Of a DNA stretch of 38,118 nt, positions 1 through 6,679 are shown piece by piece. This DNA comes from a virus: IMG/VR virus record IMGVR_UViG_3300042112_000355, positions 1-38,118 of that record. One strand, written 5' to 3'. Position numbers and translations under genes: made by a program. Every line of letters begins with the position of its first letter. Position 1 is the first letter of the stretch. The notes under the pieces are model-generated. The model did not search any database and was not told where the DNA came from. It saw only the letters and a list, made by a program, of their open reading frames with translations.

Positions 1-577
1 TTAAATCTTTGCTTATCTTTTGCTGTTCGTTTAAAAGCTTAGTATATTCATTAGTATAACTAGCAATACTATTTCGTGCAAAATTTAATTGAGTTTCTAA
101 ATTGGCTAGTCTGGGAATGTCTCTTTTGTCCTCTGGTTTTTCGTATTCTTTGTCTACTAATTTTTGTAGCTTCTCGGTTTCGGCAATATGGCGCTTACGC
201 TCTTTCATGCTACGATTAATTAATATATCAATAGTGATAAACTGTTTAATTTGAAGTTCTTCCGCGGGTAAAACGTCCTCTCGGAATTGTTTAATTAGGC
301 CAACCCACGTATCCTCAAAATACTGTAACTCGCCCGTTTCCTCATCAAACTGCCTCACCACCTCGTTCCAAAAAGTTTTGCTGCGTAACTTGCGCTTAAG
401 AATCTCGTTTTCGCTCTTGTCATCTAAACTATACAATTGATTCTCATCAATATATCGTTTGATTGGATCCACATTGCGATTAAGTTGATCCGCAATATCT
501 TCTATACTTAATATGTTAATATTTTCAGTGATGAATTTTTCTTCATCTAAACTAAGTTGTCCGCGTTTTTTAGCCAT
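1..577 (-). CDS. Partial helical protein with putative N-terminal HTH
   Basis: Reads leftward from ATG at 577 and stays open to the window edge, so at least 192 residues, C-terminus missing. Residues about 10-45 (IEDIADQLNRNVDPIKRYI) look like a helix-turn-helix. The rest is charged and helical, with a long Lys/Glu-rich stretch suggesting a coiled coil. The start overlaps the last 8 bases of the sigma-factor gene upstream, so the two are probably translationally coupled. Function not recognised; a role with the sigma factor is only suggested by coupling. Confidence 0.8.
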   Translation of the reverse strand, partial: MAKKRGQLSLDEEKFITENINILSIEDIADQLNRNVDPIKRYIDENQLYSLDDKSENEILKRKLRSKTFWNEVVRQFDEETGELQYFEDTWVGLIKQFREDVLPAEELQIKQFITIDILINRSMKERKRHIAETEKLQKLVDKEYEKPEDKRDIPRLANLETQLNFARNSIASYTNEYTKLLNEQQKISKDL

Positions 578-1208
578 GATCACTTATTATTTGTTTGAGT
601 TTAATAGATAGTTTATCCATATCGCTTTTGCTAACTTTGGCGCCCCCTTTGACTCTTAAGTAAATTATGCGATCTTCACCAGTAAGATGAGTTTCGCATA
701 GTTCTAGTATTTCATTAGTAGCAATATTATTAAATAATAAACTATCATCGCTACTAAAAACGTTACCATAATCTTTAACTTCGTCTATTGTGGTAAGATG
801 CATAAGGTTCTTCTTGGTACTATTTCTGTTAATCCAAGATGAGTATAGAGTACAATCATCTTTGTTAGAGTATTGTTCGCAAGCGCTAGTGCTTTTTTTG
901 AGGTGAGGGTCGTAAAATGGACAACTCAAACATGGTTTGTCTGGCCTTTGATAGTTGTCTCTTTTATAGTTAAACAACCGATTACGAACATGGGTCCATA
1001 AGAAATTTTCTAGGGGCCTTTTGCTGTCGTAATTTTTTAATCCTTCCAGAGCAAAAATACTGATCTGCTGTTTCATATCATCAAAGTCGTGATATCCAAA
1101 TTTAAATTTATATGCTAATTTTTTTGCTATTATATCAACGATATTAAGAAATTCAGCTTCATCAACTTTCTTGTTTTGAGCTATTGTTTTCTTCGTTTTC
1201 TTTTTCAT
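570..1208 (-). CDS. Phage sigma-70-like factor (region 2 type)
   Basis: A 212-residue protein. Residues 42-84 have the sigma region 2 pattern: FDDMKQQISIFALEGLKNYD, then FLWTHVRNRLFNYKR, as in sigma factors that bind core RNA polymerase and the -10 element. Four cysteines follow (C93, C96, C110, C119) in a stretch that may bind zinc. The C-terminal part has no clear region 4, as in T4 gp55-type late sigma factors; that comparison is by length and pattern only. The gene is second in a minus-strand operon with overlapping ends on both sides. Likely role: redirecting host RNA polymerase to phage promoters. Confidence 0.72.
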   Translation of the reverse strand: MKKKTKKTIAQNKKVDEAEFLNIVDIIAKKLAYKFKFGYHDFDDMKQQISIFALEGLKNYDSKRPLENFLWTHVRNRLFNYKRDNYQRPDKPCLSCPFYDPHLKKSTSACEQYSNKDDCTLYSSWINRNSTKKNLMHLTTIDEVKDYGNVFSSDDSLLFNNIATNEILELCETHLTGEDRIIYLRVKGGAKVSKSDMDKLSIKLKQIISDHG

Positions 1209-1320
1209 CTAGTAATTCTGCTATTGTTTTGGTGGGTTGTGCTTTTAGATCGTCTTCTATATTTAGATTTTGTTTAGCAGTAACGTGTAGTGTGCTGGGT
1301 GAAATGTTGTCAATATTCAT
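1162..1320 (-). CDS. Small acidic protein upstream of sigma factor
   Basis: A 52-residue product (starts MNIDNISPSTLHV). ATG at 1320 is chosen because AGAGG lies six bases upstream on the minus strand; a longer in-frame GTG/ATG-type extension would run into the promoter. Its 3' end overlaps the sigma-factor start by 47 bases. The C-terminus is Glu/Asn/Ser rich. No family recognised; the overlap suggests coupled expression with the sigma factor. Confidence 0.6.
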   Translation of the reverse strand: MNIDNISPSTLHVTAKQNLNIEDDLKAQPTKTIAELLDEKENEENNSSKQES

Positions 1321-1357
1321 AAAAACCTCTTGCGTTAAAGGGACCAAAGTATACTAT

Positions 1358-1385
1358 ATAATATGTTTCGTACACTTTTTGTCAA
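1358..1385 (-). promoter_or_regulatory. Promoter of the minus-strand sigma operon
   Basis: On the minus strand TTGACA (1380-1385) is followed after 16 bases by TATTAT (1358-1363). A plus-strand TATAAT (1357-1362) overlaps it and may serve the divergent gene at 1400, though its -35 is weak. Confidence 0.6.
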
Positions 1386-1399
1386 AAAAGGAAGGTTTT

Positions 1400-1603
1400 A
1401 TGGCCACATATAAAAGATGGAATGATGCTGAGCTTCAGTATATCAAAGACAACTTGGCTCTATTTAGTGATGGTGAGTTAGCAACTAAGCTTAGTGAAAT
1501 GACGGGAGAAACCGTTACTTATGGTATGATTCGCCGTCAACGTCGTAAGTTGGGCGTTAGCAAACCACGAGGCCGACGCAAGAAAAGTCAGGGATCATTA
1601 TGA
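1400..1603 (+). CDS. Small SANT/Myb-like HTH DNA-binding protein
   Basis: A 67-residue basic protein (MATYKRWNDAELQYIKDN...). The pattern W-x3-E-x2-Y-I, a central helix, then MIRRQRRKLG resembles small Myb/SANT-like HTH domains found in phages. It ends in an AT-hook-like PRGRRKK stretch. Start set at ATG 1400, eight bases after GGAAGG. It lies alone at the head of the plus-strand region and is a candidate binder of the repeated sites downstream (inference). Confidence 0.7.
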   Translation: MATYKRWNDAELQYIKDNLALFSDGELATKLSEMTGETVTYGMIRRQRRKLGVSKPRGRRKKSQGSL

Positions 1604-1896
1604 TGAAACTATGCGGATTAGCCGTTTTATTAATGTGTGGTATGGGAGCAGACTGGAGTGTTTATTACAATAATCCACCAGTTCCGGTGTTAGTTCAACC
1701 ACCAGCGGTTGTGACTCATCCGTACTATACTCTAAATTATGTTCCGATAGTTAAGCAGGAGATTGTGATGGTGCCTGTGGTGCAGCAAGGAGTGGTCTAT
1801 GGGTATTATTATGATACTAGGTGGGTTCCTCAGCCAGCTCCTTGGGGATCTGATCCTTATGTTCAATGGTTAAGATGCAAGCAGTATAGATACTGA
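1600..1896 (+). CDS. Secreted Pro/Tyr/Val-rich small protein
   Basis: A 98-residue protein starting in an ATGATG overlap with the upstream stop. Residues 1-17 form a hydrophobic signal-peptide-like segment (LCGLAVLLMCGMGA). The mature part is rich in Pro, Val and Tyr with repeated PVxVxxPP and VPVVQQ motifs, resembling extracytoplasmic low-complexity proteins. No family recognised. A terminator follows at 1928, so genes 1400 and 1600 form one unit. Confidence 0.6.
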   Translation: MMKLCGLAVLLMCGMGADWSVYYNNPPVPVLVQPPAVVTHPYYTLNYVPIVKQEIVMVPVVQQGVVYGYYYDTRWVPQPAPWGSDPYVQWLRCKQYRY

Positions 1897-1927
1897 AAAG
1901 CAAGATAATAGTTTCACGATGAAAAGA

Positions 1928-1958
1928 GGCAAGGGTCATGGTGGCTCTTGCCTTTTTT
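1928..1958 (+). terminator. Rho-independent terminator
   Basis: GGCAAG (1928-1933) pairs with CTTGCC (1947-1952), followed directly by six T. Preceded by an A-rich stretch. It ends the transcript of the secreted protein gene. Confidence 0.8.
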
Positions 1959-2079
1959 ATTTGGGGAAAGTGGCTATTAAACTGGTCAATTATATATGGT
2001 TGGCTTGTTGAGTATGGACCACCGGGCGTTTTTCAGAAAAATCTCGCATTATATACGGAAAACAAAAAAACCCCCTCTT

Positions 2080-2168
2080 ATCCTAACTCATTGCTCTATG
2101 GATACTTAGGATATTTGGGATCCGCAAAATCGCACGTAAGTACTTATGCTGTAAGACTTTACGACGAG
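2080..2168 (+). repeat. Palindromic module copy 1
   Basis: First copy of the intergenic module (consensus given at 6680). Arm 1 is TCCTAAC...ACTTAGGA, arm 2 CGTAAGT...ACTTTACG. Its core lacks the G+C-rich sequence. No gene from 1960 to 2371: this module, an A/T-rich tract and the 2306 promoter fill the space. Confidence 0.7.
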
Positions 2169-2305
2169 TTTTTCTCGAATTGTTAGGATTGCGTTAGATT
2201 TTCATGAATACTAACTGTCCACTGAGCCGGCAAAAAATTCTTATTGATATAAACTATTGAAAAATAATGACTTAGAAAAATCTGAAAATATTTTTAAGAA
2301 GCCTA

Positions 2306-2334
2306 TTGACTTTGGACGATCATATTGGTATAAT
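2306..2334 (+). promoter_or_regulatory. Promoter
   Basis: TTGACT, 17-base spacer containing GACGAT, then TATAAT (2329-2334). Drives the gene at 2372. Confidence 0.85.
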
Positions 2335-2371
2335 TAAGTATCAAAGGAAAAGAGAAGAAAAGGAAAGAAAA

Positions 2372-2617
2372 ATGATCTTCAACACGATGCAAGAAGTTTT
2401 AGACTATATCGCAGATAATCAGCCTGAGAATCTGGATGGACACTACGCTTCGGGCGAGTTGTTCGATATGCTTCGCAATCATGCAGAGAATGCCCGTAAG
2501 GATTGGTGGCCTTCTTGCAAGTATTTTGGATACATGGAAGAATACGATATGGGTGAAGGTGAATCGATGGAAATCGACGAAACCGGAAAGATCATTAATT
2601 CTAGCGTATACTTCTGA
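2372..2617 (+). CDS. Hypothetical acidic protein
   Basis: An 81-residue protein (MIFNTMQEVLDYIADN...). ATG 2372 is used because the longer in-frame start lies inside the promoter. Upstream is a purine-rich AAAGGAAAGAAAA leader. It contains paired Trp (DWWPSCKYFGYM) and ends with ESMEIDETGKII, echoing the WIEIDEMGYVV end of the protein at 3909. No function recognised. Confidence 0.75.
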   Translation: MIFNTMQEVLDYIADNQPENLDGHYASGELFDMLRNHAENARKDWWPSCKYFGYMEEYDMGEGESMEIDETGKIINSSVYF

Positions 2618-2623
2618 ACAGTA

Positions 2624-2651
2624 TTGACAATCTAAAAATATCTGGTATAAT
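2624..2651 (+). promoter_or_regulatory. Promoter
   Basis: TTGACA, 16 bases, TATAAT. It starts seven bases after the previous stop codon, so each small gene here has its own promoter. Confidence 0.85.
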
Positions 2652-2678
2652 TCAGACATAAGAAAGAGAGAAAGAAAA

Positions 2679-2846
2679 ATGACCTACTTTGCTGAAATCG
2701 TGGATCACTGGGAAGAAGAATTGGATATTCTTGGCCCGTTTAAGAGTGAAGAAGAAGCACACAATGCCGCTTATGAGAAGTGGGATGGTGATGCTAATCT
2801 TGCGGAAATTCGAATCATTAAGAGGCTTCCCGCTTTATCTAACTGA
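2679..2846 (+). CDS. Small hypothetical protein
   Basis: A 55-residue ORF (MTYFAEIVDHWEEELDIL...) 27 bases after a consensus promoter, with a purine-rich leader AGAAAGAGAGAAAGAAAA like its neighbours. Sequence resembles small phage domains with FKSEEEAHNAAYEKW (an EAxxAA segment). Function unknown; promoter position supports expression. Confidence 0.7.
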   Translation: MTYFAEIVDHWEEELDILGPFKSEEEAHNAAYEKWDGDANLAEIRIIKRLPALSN

Positions 2847-2873
2847 ACAGGCGTTCATTGGTATACAAAAAAC

Positions 2874-2962
2874 TCGACGTAAACCCTTGTGGGATAAGGA
2901 GTTACGACGAATTTTCGCCCGCAAATTTGACGTAAGTACTTGCTAAGTAACGACTTACGATC
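2874..2962 (+). repeat. Palindromic module copy 2
   Basis: Arms CGTAAAC...GTTACG and CGTAAGT...ACTTACG flank an AT-rich core, GAATTTTCGCCCGCAAATTT, that is itself nearly palindromic. Confidence 0.75.
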
Positions 2963-3029
2963 AGTGTTTTGATGCTTATTGCCCATCTTAACACACAGCA
3001 AATATCATGCCAATCGCAAACAAAAACGC

Positions 3030-3110
3030 TAAAAGTTTTGTCAAAATCTCTTGACATAAAAATTACGATTTTTCTCTTGAACATTCAAGCCGGCATGGTA
3101 TAATACCGAT
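3030..3110 (+). repeat. Duplicated promoter region, copy A
   Basis: About 80 bp (AAAAGTTTTGTCAAAATCTC, TTGACATAAAAATT, then TTTTTCTCTTG) recurs almost unchanged at 3796-3875. Each copy precedes the TATAAT box of a small gene, so a promoter-gene unit was duplicated. Confidence 0.8.
3077..3104 (+). promoter_or_regulatory. Promoter
   Basis: TTGAAC, 16 bases, TATAAT. CCGATA here lies just after the -10, unlike most promoters in the window. Confidence 0.7.
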
Positions 3111-3136
3111 ATAACAAGTAAGAGAAGAAAGAGAGA

Positions 3137-3361
3137 ATGAAAATGGAAAGCATGATGAAAAAGTTTCTGGATACTAAGGCTCAGATTTGGGGCGATGAGT
3201 CCCACGCCTGTACGATTGTTTACGAAGTTTCTACGAAAAAGTTTCGTGCGGAAACTGAGTGTGATTCGCGGATTCTGAACGAGAAGAACTACGAAAGAGT
3301 TCTCAATGATATGTTCTACGATTACTGTGTGGAAAACGCTTCTTATATGGGCGTCTCCTGA
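3137..3361 (+). CDS. Hypothetical protein
   Basis: A 74-residue protein (MKMESMMKKFLDTKAQIW...), 33 bases after a TATAAT box, purine-rich leader GAAGAAAGAGAGA. ATG 3137 or 3143 could start it. Mixed charge, no membrane segment or known motif. Monocistronic between two promoters. Confidence 0.75.
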   Translation: MKMESMMKKFLDTKAQIWGDESHACTIVYEVSTKKFRAETECDSRILNEKNYERVLNDMFYDYCVENASYMGVS

Positions 3362-3376
3362 GACAAACGTACAGTA

Positions 3377-3404
3377 TTGACCACCTAAAAATCTTTGGTA
3401 TAAT
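3377..3404 (+). promoter_or_regulatory. Promoter
   Basis: TTGACC, 16 bases, TATAAT, immediately after the preceding gene. Confidence 0.8.
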
Positions 3405-3428
3405 ATAAAGAAAGAAAGAGAGAAAAAG

Positions 3429-3617
3429 ATGATTACAGAAGTTTTCAAGAATGGTAAAACGATTGGGTTTGTGGTGGGTAAGGATAGACTTTCTTCGGCC
3501 AGTATGGTAGCAAAGGCTTTCCCTCAAGTGGATAAGGTTGAGACTGTTCGTGACTTACCTAAGCATGATCCAAGATGCAAAAAGATTGCAGATAACGTAT
3601 ATGCCTGGGTAAACTAG
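3429..3617 (+). CDS. MITEVF-family small protein, paralogue A
   Basis: A 62-residue protein starting MITEVFKNGKTIGFVVGKDR. It has two close relatives in the window: 6078 (nearly identical) and 5233 (diverged). Shared pattern: V-[YF]-x-N-G-x2-[IV]-GFV at the start, FP(Q/D) in the middle and D-x-R-C-x-K-[IV]-x-[DE]-NVY-x-W at the end. This is a small beta-rich fold of unknown function. Own promoter 25 bases upstream. Confidence 0.82.
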   Translation: MITEVFKNGKTIGFVVGKDRLSSASMVAKAFPQVDKVETVRDLPKHDPRCKKIADNVYAWVN

Positions 3618-3643
3618 GCAACTTACGCACTTTCCTCTAAAAA

Positions 3644-3735
3644 ACTCGACGTAAACCCTTGGTACGTAAGGACTTAGGACGAATTTTGCGGCGAAAATTT
3701 GACGTAACTCCTTATGCTGCAACGACTTACGACGA
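3644..3735 (+). repeat. Palindromic module copy 3
   Basis: Arms CGTAAAC...ACTTAGG and CGTAACT...ACTTACG. The core CGAATTTTGCGGCGAAAATT is a near-palindrome without the usual GGCGCC. Confidence 0.8.
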
Positions 3736-3795
3736 CTTTTTTGGGCATGATTCTTGCAATTAGCAAATACTGTGCCAAACATACTCAAAATAATG

Positions 3796-3875
3796 AAAAG
3801 TTTTGTCAAAATCTCTTGACATAAAAATTCCTATTTTTCTCTTGTAATTTCAAGAAAGCATGGTATAATGTCGAT
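3796..3875 (+). repeat. Duplicated promoter region, copy B
   Basis: Second copy of the 3030-3110 sequence. It contains TTGTAA (3842-3847), 16 bases, TATAAT (3864-3869), the promoter for the gene at 3909. Confidence 0.8.
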
Positions 3876-3908
3876 ATAAGAAAAAGAGAAAGAAAGAGAG
3901 AAAGAAAA

Positions 3909-4142
3909 ATGGAAAACCTTATCGTTCTGAATACTGTGGCTGAGTTGACCGAGTTCCTCAACAATACTTCTCTCGATACTCTAGTGAATAGGGTTGCTTT
4001 TGCTAGCGATCTTCTGGAAAAGGTTCGCGAGAACGAATTCAATCAGATCAACATAGATGAGGAAATCGGATTTATGGATGATGGGGGTTGGATTGAAATT
4101 GACGAAATGGGCTATGTTGTGGATGATGCTTATCTCCCCTAA
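3909..4142 (+). CDS. Hypothetical acidic protein
   Basis: A 77-residue acidic protein (MENLIVLNTVAELTEFLN...). It ends in GGWIEIDEMGYVVDDAYLP, a motif echoed in the protein at 2372. Leader is AGAAAGAGAGAAAGAAAA. It is followed 42 bases later by gene 4185, probably in the same transcript. Function unknown. Confidence 0.78.
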   Translation: MENLIVLNTVAELTEFLNNTSLDTLVNRVAFASDLLEKVRENEFNQINIDEEIGFMDDGGWIEIDEMGYVVDDAYLP

Positions 4143-4184
4143 GTTATCTAACAATCCTAAACCCTAAACAGAAAGAAGAAAGAA

Positions 4185-4499
4185 ATGTATCCGATTATCC
4201 GAAATGCAAAACGACAAGCCCGAATGATTTTCTTGGGGATCGCAATCCCGACCGAAGTGAAAAACATAGACGGTGAAAATATACAGGTTGAGAAGGTTAT
4301 CAAATTCAATCGAACCGCTCTAAAGAATATAGGCAAGCGTAAGGTAGAGAAGAATGATCCTCGTTTCGTAGGGGGTGGTGATCATATGATCATACGCGTG
4401 GGAAAGCCGGGCTCATCTGAGCGTGTACAGGCTCTCTCATCTCAATATGCTGCAATTCTTGCAAGTGGAGAAGAAATATCCCCCTTCGCAGAGGGGTAG
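4185..4499 (+). CDS. FLGIAIP-family protein, paralogue A
   Basis: A 104-residue basic protein. It is clearly homologous to the protein at 6313: both share NAK(R/K)QAR, the FLGIAIP motif, then FNR.AL.N.GK, DPRFVGG, GKPGS.ERV.AL..QY.AILA.GEE and SPFA. Both sit downstream of a MITEVF-family gene, so a gene block was duplicated. No known family recognised; conserved basic residues are compatible with nucleic-acid binding (inference). Confidence 0.8.
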   Translation: MYPIIRNAKRQARMIFLGIAIPTEVKNIDGENIQVEKVIKFNRTALKNIGKRKVEKNDPRFVGGGDHMIIRVGKPGSSERVQALSSQYAAILASGEEISPFAEG

Positions 4500-4530
4500 T
4501 AGGTGAACCAACGTACACTACTGTACAAAA

Positions 4531-4620
4531 ACTCGCCGTAAACCCTTGCTACGTAAGGAGTTACAGCGAATTTTCGCCCGCAAATTTGACGTAAGTGCTT
4601 GTGGCATAACGACTTACATC
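4531..4620 (+). repeat. Palindromic module copy 4
   Basis: Arms CGTAAAC...GTTACAG and CGTAAGT...ACTTACATC around an AT-rich core, like copy 2. Confidence 0.8.
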
Positions 4621-4664
4621 AACCTTCTTGTGGTGCTGAAATTTTAGGCACACTATATATGGTG

Positions 4665-4776
4665 TAGTGCAAAATGCTACACTATGCAATATCTCGGCCC
4701 AAAACACGACGCAAAATGCTACAGCGCTGTAGCAAAATGCTACGCTCAATATCTAGGCACAAAAAGTAGCATAGCG
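4665..4776 (+). repeat. Iteron-like repeats and a 16-bp palindrome
   Basis: GCAAAATGCTAC occurs three times, at 4669, 4711 and 4732, spaced 42 and 21 bp (multiples of two helical turns). CAATATCT follows copies one and three. GCTACAGCGCTGTAGC (4718-4733) is a perfect palindrome joining copies two and three. The layout resembles iterons or clustered operator sites; function unknown. Confidence 0.7.
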
Positions 4777-4864
4777 TTTTTCCCGAAGAAAACACACAAA
4801 AAATATTTTTCGGTTTGGCACAGAAAGTGCATTTATATATGGTATAAGAAAGAGAGAGTGTAAG

Positions 4865-5023
4865 ATGGAAAAGATGATTTTTTACGTTTCGGACTGCTGT
4901 GGTGTTGAGGGTAACCCTGATTATCAGGTCTGCTCATGCTGTGGTGAACATTGTGAGATTGTGACTGATGATAGTCTGGTTTCCGATTATATCCCCGGTT
5001 ATGATGATGGTGAGGCTGTCTAG
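4865..5023 (+). CDS. Cysteine-rich zinc-ribbon-like microprotein
   Basis: A 52-residue ORF. Cysteines are arranged DCCG...QVCSCCGEHCE, giving two Cys-x(1-2)-Cys knuckles likely to bind one zinc ion. The tail is acidic (DYIPGYDDGEAV). A weak promoter (TTGGCA at 4815 with TATATAT-type -10) and the AGAAAGAGAGAG leader typical of this region precede it. Zinc binding is inferred from spacing only. Confidence 0.7.
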   Translation: MEKMIFYVSDCCGVEGNPDYQVCSCCGEHCEIVTDDSLVSDYIPGYDDGEAV

Positions 5024-5045
5024 TCTTGCCTAGTCGGGGTTTGAC

Positions 5046-5157
5046 GCGTCTCAGCCGAACTAGTCGGCTCGCAGTCGTAGCATAGTCAGCGAGTTAGTCG
5101 AGCGTCTCAGCCGAACTAGTCGGCTCGCAGCCGTAGCATAGTCAGCGAGTTAGTCAG
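5046..5157 (+). repeat. Tandem 56-bp AGTCAGC elements, copies 1 and 2
   Basis: Two head-to-tail 56-bp units differ at very few positions. Each has GCCGA/TCGGC as a short hairpin, CTCGC/GCGAG as an outer pair, and the conserved ATAGTCAGC. Six diverged relatives occur at 11836, 16944, 20242, 21076, 21138 and 21259. They lie between the 4865 gene and the next promoter. Confidence 0.8.
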
Positions 5158-5173
5158 ACTAAAGTGTGAGCAG

Positions 5174-5202
5174 TTGACAAGCCGATATTAGTAGTGTAGA
5201 AT
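5174..5202 (+). promoter_or_regulatory. CCGATA-class promoter
   Basis: TTGACA, 17-base spacer beginning AGCCGATA, TAGAAT. This is the common promoter form of the region, with CCGATA directly behind the -35. Confidence 0.88.
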
Positions 5203-5232
5203 CGTGATATGAGAAAGAAAGAGGAAAAGAAG

Positions 5233-5424
5233 ATGACTTTGGAAGTTTATCAGAATGGTTTGGCTGTTGGTTTCGTGCAGGCTAAAAACAAACTGCAAGC
5301 CTATGATCTGGTAAGAAAGTATTTTCCAGATTGCTCTAATGTTCGCACTGGACATTTGCCGATCTCTGATGTAAGATGCGTAAAGGTGAACGATAACGTC
5401 TATACTTGGAACCTTACCAAATGA
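5233..5424 (+). CDS. MITEVF-family small protein, diverged paralogue
   Basis: A 63-residue protein (MTLEVYQNGLAVGFVQAK...). It shares VYQNG..VGFV, YFPD and DVRCVKVNDNVYTW with the proteins at 3429 and 6078. ATG 5233 is used, after GAGGAAAAGAAG; the upstream in-frame start lies at the transcription start. It overlaps the next gene by ATGA, forming a four-gene operon to 5827. Confidence 0.8.
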   Translation: MTLEVYQNGLAVGFVQAKNKLQAYDLVRKYFPDCSNVRTGHLPISDVRCVKVNDNVYTWNLTK

Positions 5425-5627
5425 GTCCTGAACTAATCGCTATGGCTTGCCTGTTTGTGGTGGGTATTATTATCATGGGATTGGTTTGTGCTGTGCTTGC
5501 TATTGGGGATACCATCTGCAAGAAAATAGCCAAAAAGGAATTGAATGATGCAGGATTTGAATCTGATGGGTTTATCCATACAGATGAGGATGGTACTAAG
5601 TGGCTTGTGGGATATAAAAAGGATTAA
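5421..5627 (+). CDS. Single-pass membrane protein
   Basis: A 68-residue protein from ATG 5421, overlapping the previous stop. Residues about 5-33 are a long hydrophobic segment (ACLFVVGIIIMGLVCAVLAI). The short basic/acidic tail FIHTDEDGTKWLVGYKKD is probably cytoplasmic. It is the first of three consecutive small membrane proteins. No family recognised. Confidence 0.75.
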   Translation: MSPELIAMACLFVVGIIIMGLVCAVLAIGDTICKKIAKKELNDAGFESDGFIHTDEDGTKWLVGYKKD

Positions 5628-5642
5628 AGAAAGGAATCACGG

Positions 5643-5753
5643 ATGGTCGATATTAATATAGATTGGATGTGGATGGGTGTGGGATTTGTTATTGGCATTA
5701 GTTGTGCTTGGCTTGTTTCTGACTTGGTTTTTCCTATAAAGGATAAGAAATGA
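5643..5753 (+). CDS. Membrane microprotein
   Basis: 36 residues, mostly one hydrophobic segment (GVGFVIGISCAWLVSDLVF) with a basic tail KDKK. AGGAATCACGG supplies a ribosome site, and the gene overlaps the next by ATGA. Confidence 0.62.
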   Translation: MVDINIDWMWMGVGFVIGISCAWLVSDLVFPIKDKK

Positions 5754-5827
5754 ATCTTTACGATAAGGTAGTGCTTTCTGTTTCTTTTGCTTTTGGTTGT
5801 GTGGTTGCTTGGGTAATTAATTCTTAA
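5750..5827 (+). CDS. Membrane microprotein
   Basis: 25 residues (MNLYDKVVLSVSFAFGCVVA...), essentially one transmembrane helix. It starts in the ATGA overlap with 5643. The stop lies at the first base of palindromic module 5. Confidence 0.55.
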   Translation: MNLYDKVVLSVSFAFGCVVAWVINS

Positions 5828-5911
5828 CCTAAGTGGTTGACATATAAAGACTTAGGGTGAGCCGGCGCCGCCCGATTTGCCGTAAGTTGTTTGATACCAA
5901 CACTTTACGAG
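5827..5911 (+). repeat. Palindromic module copy 5
   Basis: Arm 1 CCTAAGT...ACTTAGG (7-bp perfect ends), core GAGCCGGCGCCGCC, arm 2 CGTAAGT...CTTTACG. A further partial arm (CCTAAAC...ACTTAGGG) follows at 5946-5995. A shared CTGTCCACTG also occurs near 2214 and 5931, so the 2186-2371 and 5912-6070 spacers are related. Confidence 0.8.
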
Positions 5912-6023
5912 CAATTTCTCACGATACCATCTGTCCACTGCGATACCTAAACGAAGCGGGTCGATGCAACATCGGGCCAAATAAGGACTTAGGGAAAATC
6001 CGAGAATTTTCTAAAGATTCCAT

Positions 6024-6052
6024 TTGACTTTTGACGATCTCTTAGGTATAAT
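6024..6052 (+). promoter_or_regulatory. Promoter
   Basis: TTGACT, 17-base spacer with TGACGATC, TATAAT. Sequence relative of the 2306 promoter. Confidence 0.85.
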
Positions 6053-6077
6053 TTAGCATAAGAAAGAGAGAAAGAAA

Positions 6078-6263
6078 ATGATCACAGAAGTTTTCAAGAA
6101 TGGTAAGACGATTGGTTTTGTTGTGAGTAAGGATAGGCTTTCTTCAGTCGATCTAATCATCAAGGCTTTCCCACAAGTGGATAGGGTCAAGACTAATTCT
6201 ACCCTTCCCAAGTATGATCCGCGATGCAAGAAAATCGCTGAAAATGTTTACGCTTGGGCTTGA
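6078..6263 (+). CDS. MITEVF-family small protein, paralogue B
   Basis: A 61-residue protein starting MITEVFKNGKTIGFVVSKDR, about 75% identical by eye to that at 3429. Own promoter; leader AGAAAGAGAGAAAGAAA. The FLGIAIP paralogue at 6313 follows after 49 bases, repeating the 3429-4185 gene order. Confidence 0.85.
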   Translation: MITEVFKNGKTIGFVVSKDRLSSVDLIIKAFPQVDRVKTNSTLPKYDPRCKKIAENVYAWA

Positions 6264-6312
6264 CATTCATCAAAGAGTTTTGCTAGAATCAAACCAACAC
6301 AAAAGGGAAAAC

Positions 6313-6654
6313 ATGAAACAGAAATTTGAGATTATCGAAAACGCTAAGAAACAGGCTCGTATGTGCTTTCTCGGGATTGCGATTCCACACCAACCCTCTC
6401 TTGCGGATGGTGAGTATGGCCCGATTCGTTCGGAAAAAGTTTTGAAGTTCAATCGCAAAGCACTTCGCAACCTTGGCAAAGTGAAGAAAGAAAAGTCCGA
6501 CCCTCGATTTGTGGGTGGTGAGGATACCATGATCGTAAAGACTGGAAAGCCGGGTTCAAAAGAACGGGTTGAGGCTCTGGCTCACCAATATGGTGCGATT
6601 CTGGCTTGTGGTGAGGAAGTTTCACCGTTTGCGTTCAAGGGGAGCGATGAATAA
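6313..6654 (+). CDS. FLGIAIP-family protein, paralogue B
   Basis: A 113-residue basic protein (MKQKFEIIENAKKQARM...) homologous to 4185. ATG 6313 is chosen because AAAAGGGAAAAC precedes it and homology with 4185 begins right after. Conserved blocks: FLGIAIP, KVLKFNRKALRNLGK, DPRFVGG, GKPGSKERVEALAHQYGAIL. Function unknown. Confidence 0.82.
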   Translation: MKQKFEIIENAKKQARMCFLGIAIPHQPSLADGEYGPIRSEKVLKFNRKALRNLGKVKKEKSDPRFVGGEDTMIVKTGKPGSKERVEALAHQYGAILACGEEVSPFAFKGSDE

Positions 6655-6679
6655 TCGTTCACCACTGAACAAAAACTGA

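Noticed and set aside
1938-2186. 82-codon ORF after the secreted protein
   Set aside because: Runs across the terminator and palindromic module 1, starts without ribosome site; sequence is explained by those elements.
5046-5157. CRISPR array
   Set aside because: Units are contiguous without spacers and there are no cas genes.
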